A DNA stretch of 64,000 bases from BP-133 sp040756995 (GCA_040756995.1 JBFLYK010000026.1:29169-93168); one strand, 5' to 3'. Positions 39,283-49,994 are shown, numbered from the stretch's first letter. The notes: generated by a model not told the origin, from the sequence alone. Numbers and translations are program-made.

Positions 39283-42200
39283 ATGACCGTGCCGCTACAG
39301 GAAGCACGCCACAGCTTGCTGGAACGGGCCGGCGCCTACGTCCGGTCCCGGCTCCATGGCCCGCAGGCGGAGAAGGCCGAGGAGTTCGTGCGGGCGTACT
39401 GGGAGCGGGTGCCGGCCGAGGATCTCGTCGACCGCGACCCGGTCGACCTGGCCGGCGCCGCCCTGGCCCACATGCATCTGGCCGAGCGCCGCCCACCCGG
39501 CACCCCGAAGGTCCGGGTCTACACGCCGACGTTCGACGACCACGGCTGGGCGTCGACCCATTCGGTGGTCGAGGTCGTCGTCGACGACATGCCCTTCCTC
39601 CTCGACTCGGTGTCGATGGAGCTCGTCCGCCAGGGCTGCGGCCTCCATCTGGTGGTCCACCCGGTCATCGCCGGCCAGTCGTTCATCCACGTCGAGATCG
39701 ACCGCCAGCCGGCCGGCGGGCGGATGGACCAGCTCCGGGCCGGGCTCCTGGCGGTCCTCGAGGACGTACGGGCGGCGGTGGAGGACTGGCCGGCCATGCG
39801 GGCCCAGGCCCTGGCCGTGGCCACCGATCTGGAGGAACACCCGCCGCCGGGCGACGGGGACGACGCGCTCGACGCCGACGAGGCGCGGGACTTCCTCCGC
39901 TTCCTGGCCGAAGACCACTTCGTCTTCCTCGGCTTCCGGGAGTACGAGCTCGTCCGGGGGGAGAGCGGCGATGACAGCCTCAAGCCGCTGCCCGGTTCAG
40001 GGCTCGGGATCATGCGCGACGACCCGGCCGCCGACCCGGCCACGCCGTCCCGCAGCTTCGCCCGGGTGCCCCGGGAGCTGCGGCGCCAGTCGCCGCCGAG
40101 CCAGCCGCTGATCCTGACCAAGGCCGGGGCCCGGGCCACCGTCCACCGCCCGACGCCGCTCGATTACATCGGTGCGAAGCGCTACGACGACAACGGGGTG
40201 GTCGTCGGCGAGCGCCGCTTCCTCGGCCTCTACACGTCGACGATGCACAAGGCGCCCACCGCCGACATTCCCGTCCTGCGCCGGACGGTGGCGGCGGTGA
40301 TGGAGCGGGCCGGTTTCGCGCCCGCCTCGCACGACGCCAAGGCCCTGGCCGAGGTCATCGAATCGTTGCCCCGCCTGGAGCTGCTCGAGGTCACGCCCTC
40401 GGAGCTGTTCGACACGGCCATGGGAATCCTGGCCCTCCAGGAACGGCAGCGGGTACGGCTCTTCGCCCGCCGCGACCGCTTCGGGCGGCACTGGTCCTGC
40501 CTCGTCTACGTGCCGCTCGACCGCTACACGCAGGTCGTCCGGCAGCGGATCACCGAGATCCTCATGACCGCGTTCGGCGGCACCGGGTTCGAGTACTCGG
40601 CCCAGGTGGGGGAGTCCGTGCTGGCCCGCCTCCACTTCATCGTCCACACGGAGCCGGGCAGCACGGTCATGCCCGATCTGGCGGTGGTCGAGGTCCGCAT
40701 CGCCCACGCCACCCGGTCGTGGGCCGACGACCTGTCGGAAGCGCTCCTCGAGGGCTACGGCGAGGAGCGGGGTCTCGCCCTCCTGCGGCGCTACGGGTCG
40801 GCGTTCCCCGCCGCCTACCGCGACGACTTCCCCGCCCGGGCGGCGGTGGCCGACATCGCCCGGATGGAGTCCCTGGCCGAAGGGTCCATCGCGCTGAGCC
40901 TGTCCCAGCCGCTGGAGGCGGACGGGCTGCTGCGCTTCAAGCTGTTCTCCGCCGGCCGGCCCGTCCCCCTGTCCGACGTCCTGCCTCTGCTGGAGAACAT
41001 GGGCGTGCGGGTGCTCGATCAGCGGCCCTACGAGGTCCGCGCCCCGGGCGCCGACGACGCGGTGTGGATCCATGACTTCGGCCTGCGGCCGGCAGAAGGG
41101 GAGCTCGAAGCCGACGGCGTGAAGGGCATCTTCACCGAAGCGTTCGCCGCCACCTGGCGAGGGGAGGCGGAGAACGACGGGTTCAACCGCCTCGTGCTGG
41201 GCGCGGGATTGACCGGCCGGGAGGTGGAGGTCCTCCGGGCCTACAGCAAGTACCTCCGCCAGGTCGGCAGTGCCTTCTCGCAGACGTACATGGAGCGGAC
41301 GCTGGCCGCCAACCCCCACATCGCCCGGCTGCTGGTCGAGCTGTTCCACGCCCGGTTCGATCCCGCCCGCCAGCCCGATCCGGACGACGAGGCCAGTGTC
41401 CTGACCAAGAAGCTCGAGGCGGCCATCGACGCCGTCGCCAGCCTCGACGAGGACCGCATCCTCCGGTCGTTCCTGGCCCTGGTGCAGGCGACGTTGCGCA
41501 CCAACTGGTTTAGGAAGGCCGATGCGGCGGGTCACCCGGTGGTGTTCAAGCTCGATCCCACCCAGGTGCCCGACCTGCCGCTGCCCCGGCCCCGCTACGA
41601 GATCTTCGTCTGCTCGCCCCGGGTCGAGGGCGTGCACCTCCGGGGCGGCCGGGTCAGCCGGGGCGGGCTGCGGTGGTCGGACCGCCGGGAGGACTTCCGC
41701 ACCGAGGTCCTCGGGCTCATGAAGGCCCAGATGGTGAAGAACGCCGTCATCGTGCCGGTCGGGGCCAAGGGCGGTTTCGTGATGAAGCGGCCGCCGGCCC
41801 CCGGGGTCCGGGGTGTCCCCGACAAGACAGCTGATCGGGACGCCGTCGCCGCCGAGGTGGCGGCCTGCTACCGCGACTTCGTCTCCGGCCTCCTCGACGT
41901 AACCGACAACATCGTCGGCGGTGAGGTCATCCACCCGCCGGCGGTGTTCACCTACGACGGTGACGATCCCTATCTGGTCGTGGCGGCCGACAAGGGGACG
42001 GCGACGTTCTCCGACCTGGCCAACTCGATCGCCGCCGAGTACGGCTTCTGGCTCGGCGACGCCTTCGCCTCCGGTGGCTCGTCGGGCTACGACCACAAGA
42101 AGATGGGCATCACCGCCAAGGGCGCCTGGGAGTCGGTCAAGCGCCACTTCCGCGACTTCGGCGTCGACGCCGACACGGCGCCGATCACCGTGGCCGGCAT

Positions 42201-44118
42201 CGGCGACATGTCGGGGGACGTGTTCGGCAACGGGATGCTCTGCTCCCGCTCGCTCAAGCTGGTGGCGGCGTTCGACCACCGGCACGTCTTCCTTGATCCC
42301 GATCCCGACCCGGCGGCCAGCGCCGCCGAGCGGGAGCGGCTCTTCAACCTGCCCCGCTCGTCGTGGGCCGACTACGACCCCGACGTGATCTCGCCCGGCG
42401 GCGGCGTGTTCCCCCGGACCGCCAAGCTGATCCCGCTGTCACCCGAGGTGCGGGCGGCGCTCGATGTCGACGCCGAAGCGCTCCGGCCGGCCGAGCTCAT
42501 CAAGGCCGTCCTGCGGGCGCCGGTCGACCTGCTGTGGAACGGCGGCATCGGGACGTACGTGAAGGCCTCGACCGAGACCCACGCCGACGTCGGCGACAAG
42601 GCCAACGACACGGTGCGCATCGATGCCACCGAGCTGCGGGCCCGGGTGGTGGGGGAGGGCGGCAACCTCGGCTTCACGCAACGGGGTCGCATCGAATTCG
42701 CCCTGGCCGGCGGGCGGATCAACACCGACGCCATCGACAACTCCGGCGGCGTCGACTGCTCCGACCACGAGGTCAACATCAAGATCCTGCTCGACAGCGT
42801 CGTGGCCGACGGCGAGCTGACCGTCCGGCAGCGGGACCGGCTGCTGGCCGAGATGACCGACGAAGTGGCGGCCATGGTCCTGCGGGACAACTACGACCAG
42901 ACCGGGGCGCTGGCCGTGGCCCGGGCCCAGGCGGGGCCGATGGTCGACGTCCACGCCCGGTACCTCCGCCGGCTGGAGAGCGAGGGGACCCTCGACCGGG
43001 CCATCGAGTTCCTGCCCTCCGACGAGGTCCTGGCCCAGCGGCGCTCGGCCGGCACCGGTCTCACCACCCCGGAGTTCGCCGTCCTGCTGGCCTACACGAA
43101 GATCGACGTGTCGTCCCGGCTGCTGGCCTCCGACGTGCCGGAGGATCCGTGGCTGTGCCGGGAGCTGGCCGCCTACTTCCCGACGCCGCTGCGCGACGAA
43201 CGCTTCGCCGGCGCCATGGCCCGTCACCCCCTCCGGCGGGAGATCATCGCCACGCGGGTCACCAACCTCCTCGTCGACCGGGTCGGCACGAGCTTCATGC
43301 ACCGGCTGTGCGAGGAGACCGGTGCACCGATGCCCGAACTGGCCCGGGCCCACTTCGCGGCCTGGGAGATCTTCGGGTTGGAGGAGCTGTGGAGTGCCGT
43401 CGAGGCGCTCGACAACCTGGTGCCGGCCGCCGTCCAGATCGAGATGGTCCTGCCGATGCGGCGCCTGGCCGAACGGGCCACCCGGTGGCTGGTGCGCCAC
43501 GGTCCCAAGCCGCTCGACGTCTCCACGACCGTGGCCGCCAACGCCTCCGGCGCCGCCCGGCTCGGCCGGCTCCTGCCCACTCTGCTGTCGGCGGCCGACC
43601 GGACGGCGGCCGACGCTCGGGCCTCGGCCTGGATCGACGCCGGCGCCGGCAAGGAACTCGCCGCCCGCCTGGCCGCCCTCGACGGGCTCGCCCCCGCGCT
43701 CGACATCATCCACGTGGCCGGCAGCGAGGACGAGATCGACGACGTCGCCGCCGTGTACTTCGCCCTCGGCGAGCAGCTGGAGTTCGACTGGCTGCGGGAC
43801 CGGATCACCGCCCTGCCCCGCGACGACCGCTGGCAGGCCCTGGCCCGGTCGGCCCTGGGCGACGACTACGCCCAGGAACGGGCGGCGCTGACCGCCGATG
43901 TCCTCCGGGCGGCCCGGGGGACGGGGGGTGTCCCCCCGACAGCGGCGGCGGGAGCCGCCAAGGACAGTTTGGAGCGCTGGTTGGGTCATCACCGGCCGGC
44001 CGTCGACCGGTTCCTGGCCGTGATCGACGACATCCGGTCGGGGCCCGCCTCCCCTGACCTGGCCACGCTGTCGGTGGCCATGCGGGAGGCCCGGGCGCTC
44101 AATACGGCCGAGGGCTGA
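39283..44118 (+). CDS. NAD-specific glutamate dehydrogenase, 180-kDa class
   Basis: A 1611-residue enzyme of the large GDH class that deaminates glutamate to 2-oxoglutarate with NAD. The N-terminal third holds ACT-like regulatory modules (STHSVVEVVVDDMPFLLDSV). The catalytic core has SRGGLRWSDRREDFRTEVL, KNAVIVPVGAKGGFV (substrate-binding Lys) and a Rossmann part around GGIGTYVKAS and VVGEGGNLG. A C-terminal helical region of about 350 residues follows. I start at ATG 39283, 8 nt after TATCGT. It is monocistronic by spacing. Amino acids such as arginine or aspartate regulate relatives, but no site is recognisable here. Confidence 0.95.
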   Translation: MTVPLQEARHSLLERAGAYVRSRLHGPQAEKAEEFVRAYWERVPAEDLVDRDPVDLAGAALAHMHLAERRPPGTPKVRVYTPTFDDHGWASTHSVVEVVVDDMPFLLDSVSMELVRQGCGLHLVVHPVIAGQSFIHVEIDRQPAGGRMDQLRAGLLAVLEDVRAAVEDWPAMRAQALAVATDLEEHPPPGDGDDALDADEARDFLRFLAEDHFVFLGFREYELVRGESGDDSLKPLPGSGLGIMRDDPAADPATPSRSFARVPRELRRQSPPSQPLILTKAGARATVHRPTPLDYIGAKRYDDNGVVVGERRFLGLYTSTMHKAPTADIPVLRRTVAAVMERAGFAPASHDAKALAEVIESLPRLELLEVTPSELFDTAMGILALQERQRVRLFARRDRFGRHWSCLVYVPLDRYTQVVRQRITEILMTAFGGTGFEYSAQVGESVLARLHFIVHTEPGSTVMPDLAVVEVRIAHATRSWADDLSEALLEGYGEERGLALLRRYGSAFPAAYRDDFPARAAVADIARMESLAEGSIALSLSQPLEADGLLRFKLFSAGRPVPLSDVLPLLENMGVRVLDQRPYEVRAPGADDAVWIHDFGLRPAEGELEADGVKGIFTEAFAATWRGEAENDGFNRLVLGAGLTGREVEVLRAYSKYLRQVGSAFSQTYMERTLAANPHIARLLVELFHARFDPARQPDPDDEASVLTKKLEAAIDAVASLDEDRILRSFLALVQATLRTNWFRKADAAGHPVVFKLDPTQVPDLPLPRPRYEIFVCSPRVEGVHLRGGRVSRGGLRWSDRREDFRTEVLGLMKAQMVKNAVIVPVGAKGGFVMKRPPAPGVRGVPDKTADRDAVAAEVAACYRDFVSGLLDVTDNIVGGEVIHPPAVFTYDGDDPYLVVAADKGTATFSDLANSIAAEYGFWLGDAFASGGSSGYDHKKMGITAKGAWESVKRHFRDFGVDADTAPITVAGIGDMSGDVFGNGMLCSRSLKLVAAFDHRHVFLDPDPDPAASAAERERLFNLPRSSWADYDPDVISPGGGVFPRTAKLIPLSPEVRAALDVDAEALRPAELIKAVLRAPVDLLWNGGIGTYVKASTETHADVGDKANDTVRIDATELRARVVGEGGNLGFTQRGRIEFALAGGRINTDAIDNSGGVDCSDHEVNIKILLDSVVADGELTVRQRDRLLAEMTDEVAAMVLRDNYDQTGALAVARAQAGPMVDVHARYLRRLESEGTLDRAIEFLPSDEVLAQRRSAGTGLTTPEFAVLLAYTKIDVSSRLLASDVPEDPWLCRELAAYFPTPLRDERFAGAMARHPLRREIIATRVTNLLVDRVGTSFMHRLCEETGAPMPELARAHFAAWEIFGLEELWSAVEALDNLVPAAVQIEMVLPMRRLAERATRWLVRHGPKPLDVSTTVAANASGAARLGRLLPTLLSAADRTAADARASAWIDAGAGKELAARLAALDGLAPALDIIHVAGSEDEIDDVAAVYFALGEQLEFDWLRDRITALPRDDRWQALARSALGDDYAQERAALTADVLRAARGTGGVPPTAAAGAAKDSLERWLGHHRPAVDRFLAVIDDIRSGPASPDLATLSVAMREARALNTAEG

Positions 44119-44190
44119 GCGCCGGATCCAGACAGCCCGAATCCGTGCTTTGATCTGCCGGGAGGGCTGGACCGCCGCCGGAGGAACCAT

Positions 44191-47100
44191 ATGCCGGGTG
44201 ACAGGAGGGTCATCAGCGAATCGCCGGCGCGGCTCGAGGTCCGACTGCTCGGTGCCGTCGAAGTCATCTTGGACGGTCGCCGTCTCCGCGCCTTCAACTC
44301 TCTTCGCTTGCAGCGGTTCCTGGCGTCGATCGTGTTGCGGAGAGACTTGCAGCACCGCTCACGACTCGCGTTTGAGCTCTGGCCCGACTCCGACGAACGT
44401 CAGGCGCGGACCAACCTCAGAAAGCTGCTGCACGACTTCCGCCACTCCCTTCCCGACAGCGGCGACTTCGTCCACATCGACAACGAGATTGTGCGATGGA
44501 TTCCGACGGGGTCGAGCGAGGTCGATGTGCTGAGGTTCCGCCACGCCATTGCGGCCGGCCATCTCGAGCTGGCGGCGCGCCTGTATTCGGGCGACCTCCT
44601 TCCCGCCTGCTACGACGACTGGGTCATCGACGAGCGAACGAAGCTTCGAGCCGAGGCGTACGGGGTCCTCGTGCGACTGACCGACGAGGCTGTCGGGCGC
44701 GGCGACCACGAAGCGACGATCAGGCACGCCCAACGTGTCATCGACCTGGATCCGACCGACGAAGCGGCCGTTCGAATCCAGATGGAAGCCCATCTCGCGC
44801 TCGGCGACAGGAGTGCGGCGCTGCGCTCCTACCACCGGTACGCCGAGGTGCTCCAGCGCGACCTCGAGCTGGAACCGGGCGAGGCCATCGCCGCCATGTA
44901 CCGGCAGCTCCGGTCGGCCGCACCCAACCGCCAGGCGGTGCAGGGAGAGGATCTCGCACTGGCCGCCGAAGTGCCCTTCGTGGGCCGCGACCTCGAGCTG
45001 GACCAGCTCAACCAGGCATGGAACGCGGCCCGGGAGGGGAGGGCACATCTCGTGTTGGTGTCCGGCGACGCGGGGATCGGGAAGTCCCGCCTCGCCCTGG
45101 AGCTGGCACGGCGCGTTCGAGCCGAGGGACACGTGGTGGCTTCGGCCCGGGCGTACGAGGCGGCGGGCAGACTGCCGTGGGGCCCAATCATCGACCTGCT
45201 CCGATCGGATGCTCTCCGGAACCACATCGACACGCTGGGCACGGCCTGGCGGGCCGAGCTCGCTCGCCTCCTTCCGGAGCTCCTCGAGGTCTCCCCGCCA
45301 CCCGCACCGAGCCGCTCGGGCGACCTGGCTCAGCGCCATCGGTTGTTCGACGCAGTGAACCGGGCCATCGTCGGCGACCGACCGCGTCTGCTGATCATCG
45401 ACGATCTGCAGTGGTGCGACGCCGAGACCATCGACGTGATCGGCTTCGTCGTCCGTTCCGGACAGACGACACCCGTCCTCATCGTGGGTACGGTGCGCTC
45501 CGAGGAGATCCCCGAGCATCATCCCCTCGTCGGACTCGTCGATGCCCTGGGGCGCGATAAGGCCGTGACCACCGTGCCACTCGACCCGCTCGACGAAGCC
45601 ACGACGGCGACGCTCGCGGCCCGGCTCCGCAATGCAGAGGACATTGATCCGGAACTGGCGGCGCGACTCTGGGCGGAGACCGAGGGCAACCCACTCTTTG
45701 TCATCGAAGTGCTGCGAGCCGGGGTGTCCCCCGAGGGAAGGCAGGCGGGGCTCACTCCCACGATGCGGGCGGTGCTGGGCGCCCGACTGGGTCAGCTCCC
45801 TGACGGCGCTCGGCGCCTCTGCGAGGTGGCAGCCGTCATCGGTCGTTCGTTTTCGGTCGGTCTGCTCGTTTCGGCCACCGGCATGGGTGAGCCAGAGCTC
45901 GTCGACCATCTCGACGAGCTCTGGCGTCGACGGATCATCCGCGATCAGGGGCTCACCTACGACTTCAGCCACGACAAGCTTCGGGGCGTTGCCCTGGAGA
46001 TGCTCAGTCCGGCTCGTCGCCGTCAACTCCACCGGGTCGTCGCCGAAGCGATCGCGGTCGAGTTCCGCCACGACCCTGACGCGGCCAGCCCCCAGCTGGC
46101 CGCCCACTACGACCAGGCCGGCCTGCTCGAGCCGGCCATCGATGCCTACCGCGTGGCCGGAGCCCGGGCGGTGGGGGTGTCGGCCCTCGACGAAGCGGTC
46201 ACCCTGTTCCGGCGGGCGCTCTCACTTCTGGCGGAGTTGCCGCCGTCACCTGGTCGTGATGCGCTCGAACTCGACATCCGGATCGCCCTGGGCTCACCCC
46301 TGGTGGCCCTCGAAGGCTACGGCTCCCACGCAGCGCATCAGCTCTACGAGCGGGCTCTTTCGCTGTGCCGCACGCTCCACCGGGCCGTGGACCCCCCGAT
46401 TCTGCGCGGCCTCGGCCTCGCCAGACTCCAGGGCTGCCGCTTCGACGAGTCCAGTGAGCTCGGCCAGGCGCTCGTGGACCATGAGAGTCACGATCCGATC
46501 GCCCGGACCGAGGGACGGTATCTCCTCGGCGTGAGCGCCTTCTGGCGGGGTGATCTGACGACGGCCCGTGAGTACCTCGAGGGCGCCATCGGGGCTTATG
46601 ACGTGTCCCATCGCCACGAACATCTGGCGTTGTACGCCCAGGACCCGAAAGCGGTCTGTCTCGTGCGCCTGGCCTGGGTGGACCTGTGGGCGGGAGACCC
46701 CGGCCGGGCCGACGAAAGGGCCCGTGCCGCTCTCGAGGTGGCCGTCGATCTCGGTCATCTCATGACGCAGTGGTACGTCCTCACCTACGCGGCGGTCATC
46801 GCGGCCGAATCCGAGGACGTCGTGCGCCTCGCCGAGCTGCTCGAGGAGGCTGAGGTCCTGGGCCGGCGCCTTCCGATGCGCTACCTCATGATCGTCGGAG
46901 AGGCCCTCCGGGGCTGGCTGGACGTCTGCCAGGGCGCATCCGGGGGCATCGAGCGGATCGTCGAATCGGTGGCACGCTCGCGTGCCGAGGGGGAGAGCCT
47001 CCACCTGACCTACACGCTGCTGCTCCTGGCTCGAGCCCGCGGCATGGCCGGCGAGCTCCACGCAGGGCGAGCCGCGACACGCGAGGGGCTCTCGTGGTCA

Positions 47101-47388
47101 CACCGCCACAATCAGCGCTATCTCGAGGCCGAGCTGTGGCGAGTCGACGGTGAGCTGGCATATCGCAGCGGAGAATCCGACGCCGCGCTGTCGCTGCGCA
47201 GGGCGGTCGAGGTCGCCGACGGGCAAGGCGCGAGCTGGTTGGAGCTCCGGGCTCTCTACTCCTTCGCCTGTCGATACCCCGACCCTGCGCTGCGGCAGCA
47301 ACTCGGGGACCTCGTCGAGAGCATCCCTTCGGGTCACGATCTCCCTGCGTTCCGGGTAGCCACCGATCTGCTGGACCGGTCGGGCTGA
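44191..47388 (+). CDS. AfsR/SARP-like regulator with BTAD, ATPase and TPR regions
   Basis: A 1065-residue regulator starting at ATG 44191 with GGAGGA upstream. Residues 15-110 form an OmpR-like winged helix (VRLLGAVEVILDGRRL ... LWPDSDERQARTNLRKLL). Residues 115-255 are a BTAD domain. From about 262 there is an AAA-type ATPase with FVGRDLELDQL, Walker A GDAGIGKS and Walker B LLIIDDLQWCD. The remaining about 450 residues are TPR-like helices. No C-terminal LuxR helix-turn-helix is seen. Base use is less GC-rich than in neighbours. It probably activates the two flavoprotein genes downstream. Confidence 0.88.
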   Translation: MPGDRRVISESPARLEVRLLGAVEVILDGRRLRAFNSLRLQRFLASIVLRRDLQHRSRLAFELWPDSDERQARTNLRKLLHDFRHSLPDSGDFVHIDNEIVRWIPTGSSEVDVLRFRHAIAAGHLELAARLYSGDLLPACYDDWVIDERTKLRAEAYGVLVRLTDEAVGRGDHEATIRHAQRVIDLDPTDEAAVRIQMEAHLALGDRSAALRSYHRYAEVLQRDLELEPGEAIAAMYRQLRSAAPNRQAVQGEDLALAAEVPFVGRDLELDQLNQAWNAAREGRAHLVLVSGDAGIGKSRLALELARRVRAEGHVVASARAYEAAGRLPWGPIIDLLRSDALRNHIDTLGTAWRAELARLLPELLEVSPPPAPSRSGDLAQRHRLFDAVNRAIVGDRPRLLIIDDLQWCDAETIDVIGFVVRSGQTTPVLIVGTVRSEEIPEHHPLVGLVDALGRDKAVTTVPLDPLDEATTATLAARLRNAEDIDPELAARLWAETEGNPLFVIEVLRAGVSPEGRQAGLTPTMRAVLGARLGQLPDGARRLCEVAAVIGRSFSVGLLVSATGMGEPELVDHLDELWRRRIIRDQGLTYDFSHDKLRGVALEMLSPARRRQLHRVVAEAIAVEFRHDPDAASPQLAAHYDQAGLLEPAIDAYRVAGARAVGVSALDEAVTLFRRALSLLAELPPSPGRDALELDIRIALGSPLVALEGYGSHAAHQLYERALSLCRTLHRAVDPPILRGLGLARLQGCRFDESSELGQALVDHESHDPIARTEGRYLLGVSAFWRGDLTTAREYLEGAIGAYDVSHRHEHLALYAQDPKAVCLVRLAWVDLWAGDPGRADERARAALEVAVDLGHLMTQWYVLTYAAVIAAESEDVVRLAELLEEAEVLGRRLPMRYLMIVGEALRGWLDVCQGASGGIERIVESVARSRAEGESLHLTYTLLLLARARGMAGELHAGRAATREGLSWSHRHNQRYLEAELWRVDGELAYRSGESDAALSLRRAVEVADGQGASWLELRALYSFACRYPDPALRQQLGDLVESIPSGHDLPAFRVATDLLDRSG

Positions 47389-47451
47389 GAGGGAACGCTT
47401 CGGGAACGCCGGCGCGTGCATCCTCGGCGAAATCGAGCAGAGGAGCACGCC

Positions 47452-48834
47452 ATGAACGACACCATCAGGACCCTGACCGGGACGGTGCGGGGTCGGGTGA
47501 TCACCGCCTCAGATGCCGGCTACGACGACGCCCGGGCCGTTCACAACGCCATGCACGACCGCCGGCCCCATGCCGTCGTCCAGTGCACGGATTCGGCCGA
47601 CGTGATGGCTGTGATCGCCGCGGCCCGCGACCGCGGCGTCGACCTGGCCATTCGGGGCGGGGGCCACAGCGTTCCCGGATTCGGGACGGTGGACGACGGG
47701 CTGGTCATCGACCTGTCGCCGATGAAGGGCGTGCGCGTCGACCCGGCCAAGAAGGTCGCCCGGGTCGGGGGCGGCGCCACGCTGGGGGACGTCGACCACG
47801 CCACCTACCCGTTCGGCCTGGCCGTGCCCGGCGGGGTCGTCTCCACGACCGGGGTAGCGGGCCTCACCCTGGGTGGCGGCATCGGTTACCTCACCCGCAG
47901 CGTGGGGCTCTCCATCGACAGCCTGCTCTCGGCCGATGTCGTGCTCGCCGATGGGCGGCAGGTGACGGCCAGCGACTATCAGAACGAAGATCTGTTCTGG
48001 GCATTGCGCGGCGGCGGCGGCAACTTCGGCGTCGTCACCAGCTTCGAGTTCCAGCTCCACGAGGTCGGTGACGTGGTGGGCGGCCCGCTGTTCTACGACT
48101 TCGACGATGCCAGGGCGGTCCTGGAGTGCTACCGCTCCTACATCAAGGAGGCGCCCGAACAACTGGGATGCTTCTTCGGCTGGCAGATCGCGCCTCCGCT
48201 GCCGTTCATCCCCGAAGACCGGGTCGGGGATCTGTTCTGCGTGCTGGTCACCTGCTGGAACGGTCCCCATGAGGAGGCCGGGCAGGTGCTCCGGCCACTC
48301 CGCGACGTCGCCGAGGTGCAGGCGGATCTCGTCCAGGTGATGCCGTTCCCGGCCCTGCAGAGCGCCTTCGACGATCTCGCCCCGAAAGGCATGCAGAACT
48401 ACTGGAAAGCGGACTTCGCCACCGAGCTGACCGACGAGGCGATCGCTGCTCACGTCGAGCACGGCAAGAGGACGCCCAACGTGAACTCGTCCATGCATCT
48501 CCATGCGATCAACGGCGCAGCGCAACGTGTCGGCACCGACGAGACCGCCTTCGGACACCGGGACAAGAGCTTTGCGCCGGTGATCGTCGGGATGTGGCCG
48601 GATCCTGCCGACAACGAGGCCAACACCAAGTGGGTGAGGGACTACTACGCAGCCATTCATCCCCACTCGGGCAGCGAAGGGGGCTACGTCAACTTCATGT
48701 CCGGCGACGACGGTCACCGTGCCCCCGAGAACTACGGCGCCAATTACGAGCGCCTCTCGGCCGTGAAGTCGGCCTATGACCCGGACAACCTCTTCCACGT
48801 CAACCAGAACATCGCTCCGGCGAAGGAGAGGTGA
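47452..48834 (+). CDS. FAD-linked oxidoreductase, PCMH/BBE type
   Basis: A 460-residue flavoprotein from ATG 47452 with GAGGAG six to eight bases upstream. The PCMH domain has RGGGHSVPGFG with His72, the usual 8-alpha histidyl FAD attachment site. The Cys that gives bicovalent attachment in berberine bridge enzymes is absent (TTGVAGLTLGGG). The C-terminal BBE segment YDPDNLFHVNQNI is present. Relatives oxidise sugars, alkaloids or polyketides. It is cotranscribed with the next gene (GTGA overlap). Confidence 0.88.
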   Translation: MNDTIRTLTGTVRGRVITASDAGYDDARAVHNAMHDRRPHAVVQCTDSADVMAVIAAARDRGVDLAIRGGGHSVPGFGTVDDGLVIDLSPMKGVRVDPAKKVARVGGGATLGDVDHATYPFGLAVPGGVVSTTGVAGLTLGGGIGYLTRSVGLSIDSLLSADVVLADGRQVTASDYQNEDLFWALRGGGGNFGVVTSFEFQLHEVGDVVGGPLFYDFDDARAVLECYRSYIKEAPEQLGCFFGWQIAPPLPFIPEDRVGDLFCVLVTCWNGPHEEAGQVLRPLRDVAEVQADLVQVMPFPALQSAFDDLAPKGMQNYWKADFATELTDEAIAAHVEHGKRTPNVNSSMHLHAINGAAQRVGTDETAFGHRDKSFAPVIVGMWPDPADNEANTKWVRDYYAAIHPHSGSEGGYVNFMSGDDGHRAPENYGANYERLSAVKSAYDPDNLFHVNQNIAPAKER

Positions 48835-49994
48835 GCGTGATGACCGGACAACCGGACACCGACCTGATCGATGCGGCCCGCGAGATCGCTCCGCTCATCC
48901 GGGAGCACAGCCAGGAAACCGAGCGGGAACGACGCCTGTCCCAGGTGGTCCTGAAGGCACTGCACGAGACGGGTCTCCTGCGAATGACCACGCCTCGTTC
49001 GCTGGGCGGCTTGGAGACCGACCCCGTCACCCGCGCCCTCGTCGTTGAGGAGATCGGTCGCCACGGCTCTGCTGCGGCGTGGACCCTGGAGAACCCTCTG
49101 GACTGGGCCTTTCTCTGTTGCCGTCTCCCCGACGAAGGAGCCGAGGAGATCTACAGCGGCGGAGCGGGCATCCTCATCGCCGGCCAGTTCGGCCGTCCCC
49201 TCAACGCGACGTCGACCAATGGCGGCTACCGCATCTCTGGTCGAGCCCCGTTCGTCAGCAACTGCTATGACGCCGACTGGATCCTGTCGACGGTCCTCGT
49301 GGACGACAACGACGAAATGCGGATGGTCTACTTCCCGAGCGAGGAGTGCGAAATCATCGACACGTGGGATGTCATGGGGATGCGGGGGACGGGCAGCAAC
49401 GACATCTCGGTGACCGACGTGTACGTGCCCAGGTCCAGGACCTTTCCGATGGTGCCGGACTTCGAGCCCGGATCGCACTACCGCGGACCGTTGTATCGAC
49501 TCCCGGTCGTGGGCCCGGCGGCGTCCGGTATCCCGACGCCGATGCTTGGCGTGGCGCGACGAGCGCTCGACGAGGTGACCGAACTCGCCCGGACCAAGAC
49601 TCCGGTGGAATCAAGCGGCCTGCTGAAGGAGCGGTCATGGGCGCAGATCCAGCTCGGCCGAGCCGAAGCGATCCTGCGCTCAGGGCGCTTGTTGCTTCTC
49701 GACACCTTGAGCGAAGCGTGGCGGAGATGCATCGACGGTGAGACCCACTCGCTGGAGCAGAAGGCTGACATCCTGCTGGCGATGACCCATGCGATGAGCA
49801 GCGCCGTCCAGGCGGTCGAGCTCGCCTGCAGCATCGCGGGAACGACCGCGTTTCGAGCCACCAGCCCACTGGAACGTTGTTTCCGCGATGTCCAGACGCT
49901 GAGACATCACATCTTCGCCTCCGAGCACCGTTACGGGACCTTCGGGCAGGTACGCCTCGGCCTTCCACCGGACTTCCCGGTCGTTGCTTTCTAG
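48831..49994 (+). CDS. Acyl-CoA-dehydrogenase-fold flavin monooxygenase (HsaA/HpaB-like)
   Basis: A 387-residue protein of the acyl-CoA dehydrogenase fold with features of group D flavin hydroxylases: LHETGLLRMTTPRSLGGLE near the start, the mid-domain block WDVMGMRGTGSNDISVTDVYVP, and no catalytic Glu in the position used by dehydrogenases. It likely hydroxylates an aromatic or polyketide substrate using FADH2 or FMNH2 from a separate reductase. Start options are GTG 48831 (GTGA overlap), GTG 48837 and ATG 48840; the AAGGAG at 48823-48828 fits the later ones better. Confidence 0.83.
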   Translation: MSVMTGQPDTDLIDAAREIAPLIREHSQETERERRLSQVVLKALHETGLLRMTTPRSLGGLETDPVTRALVVEEIGRHGSAAAWTLENPLDWAFLCCRLPDEGAEEIYSGGAGILIAGQFGRPLNATSTNGGYRISGRAPFVSNCYDADWILSTVLVDDNDEMRMVYFPSEECEIIDTWDVMGMRGTGSNDISVTDVYVPRSRTFPMVPDFEPGSHYRGPLYRLPVVGPAASGIPTPMLGVARRALDEVTELARTKTPVESSGLLKERSWAQIQLGRAEAILRSGRLLLLDTLSEAWRRCIDGETHSLEQKADILLAMTHAMSSAVQAVELACSIAGTTAFRATSPLERCFRDVQTLRHHIFASEHRYGTFGQVRLGLPPDFPVVAF

